From Patescibacteria group bacterium (GTDB lineage: Bacteria > Patescibacteriota > Minisyncoccia > Phycocordibacterales > UBA9973): a stretch of 5,847 nt of DNA. Each line of letters starts with the position of its first letter. Positions within the stretch are counted from its first letter, which is position 1. Of this stretch, positions 5,339 to 5,847 are shown piece by piece. Made by a program: the position numbers and the translations under genes. Below the pieces are notes generated by a model. That model did not search any database. It saw only the letters and a program-made list of their open reading frames with translations, and was not told the DNA's origin. The stretch is taken from contig JAIEON010000052.1 in assembly GCA_019750345.1 (NCBI GenBank), forward strand, positions 1 to 5,847, read 5' to 3'.

Positions 5339-5847
5339 ATGAAAGACTTTACTCCTTTTGAACTTTCGCTCGGTATCAGTTTTACTGATAAAGCACTCTT
5401 GCAACGAGCATTTACTCACCGTTCTTATATCAACGAAAATCCAAAAAGCGGACTCGAACACAATGAGCGATTTGAGTTTCTTGGTGACGCCGTGATTGAA
5501 CTCATCGTTACTGATTATTTGTTTCGGGCATATCCTACACACAACGAAGGTGAACTCACTGCGTACCGTAGTGCGCTTGTAAACGCTGTGATTATGGGAG
5601 AGGTTGCTGCAGAAATAAAAATGAACGACTATCTGTTACTTTCGAAAGGTGAAACAAAAGACACGGGGCGCGCTCGAGCAACTATTCTTGCAAACACATA
5701 TGAGTCATTTGTTGGTGCGCTCTATCTCGATCAAGGATATGAAGTTTGTAATACATTTGTAACACAGAGTCTGCTTCCTCGAATTGAAGAGATTATCAAA
5801 AAGAAATCTTGGAAAGATGCCAAGAGTCAAATCCAAGAAGAAGCACA
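5339..5847 (+). CDS. rnc: Ribonuclease III, N-terminal part (3' end outside window)
   Basis: RNase III cuts double-stranded RNA, notably pre-rRNA stems and some mRNAs. The frame runs from ATG at 5339 off the window edge, giving 169 full codons. The signature NERFEFLGDAV (42-52) supplies Glu43, Glu46 and Asp50, equivalent to E. coli Glu38, Glu41 and Asp45. NEGEL (69-73) supplies the Glu70 equivalent of E. coli Glu65. In ILANTYESFVGALYLD (116-131) the catalytic Glu122 (E. coli Glu117) is kept, but Asn119 replaces the metal-binding Asp (E. coli Asp114). DAKSQIQEEA at the right edge begins the dsRNA-binding domain. The start is supported by the usual spacing to THRS (26-29). There is no Shine-Dalgarno: CACACTATAT precedes ATG. 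Identity is sure; full length and the rest of the dsRBD cannot be seen. Confidence 0.95.
   Translation, partial: MKDFTPFELSLGISFTDKALLQRAFTHRSYINENPKSGLEHNERFEFLGDAVIELIVTDYLFRAYPTHNEGELTAYRSALVNAVIMGEVAAEIKMNDYLLLSKGETKDTGRARATILANTYESFVGALYLDQGYEVCNTFVTQSLLPRIEEIIKKKSWKDAKSQIQEEA

Noticed and set aside
1..5847. Recoding of TGA, as in some CPR lineages
   Set aside because: The visible genes end in TAA or TAG, use TGG for Trp, and conserved proteins read through without internal TGA, so there is no sign of recoding.

Overview
The window looks like a core-gene region of a small-genome bacterium of the Candidate Phyla Radiation (Patescibacteria), most likely a parcubacterium. The evidence is the style of the proteins: a short GyrB with a Glu/Asp-rich insert, a bL32 beginning MVVRMRHTR, a NusB fused to a Nudix domain, and rpmF next to nusB and rnc with none of the fatty-acid genes that separate rpmF from rnc in many bacteria. 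Shine-Dalgarno sequences are nearly absent. This placement is by recognition only; there is no rRNA gene here to confirm it.

Layout. Bases 1-1206 (+) are the 3' part of gyrB, ending in a bidirectional terminator whose A-tract contains the gyrB stop codon. Converging on it is a minus-strand unit: thrS (3205 to 1457), then a 62-residue protein of unknown function (1435 to 1247). Upstream of thrS, also on the minus strand, is an independent gene for a Nudix-like protein (3959 to 3300). It has its own near-consensus promoter, a 45-nt leader and its own terminator, and its codon use differs from its neighbours. A divergent intergenic region of 156 bp separates it from a plus-strand cluster: rpmF (4116-4322), nusB-Nudix (4338-5252) and the 5' part of rnc (5339 to the window edge).

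How the genes relate. The right-hand cluster is about making ribosomes: bL32 is a large-subunit protein, NusB belongs to the rRNA antitermination complex, and RNase III processes pre-rRNA. gyrB (DNA supercoiling) and thrS (tRNA-Thr charging) are housekeeping genes.

Points of interest. The nusB gene is a single 304-codon reading frame joining NusB to a textbook Nudix hydrolase domain. ThrRS lacks the N-terminal TGS domain but keeps the editing and catalytic domains. RNase III has Asn at a position that is normally a metal-binding Asp. Four starts (the small ORF, thrS, rpmF, nusB) have a TATAGT or TATACT hexamer 5-7 nt before ATG and no Shine-Dalgarno, which suggests leaderless transcripts. The lone Nudix-like gene is built differently and may be a later arrival. 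I see no mobile element, CRISPR array, tRNA or rRNA in the window.
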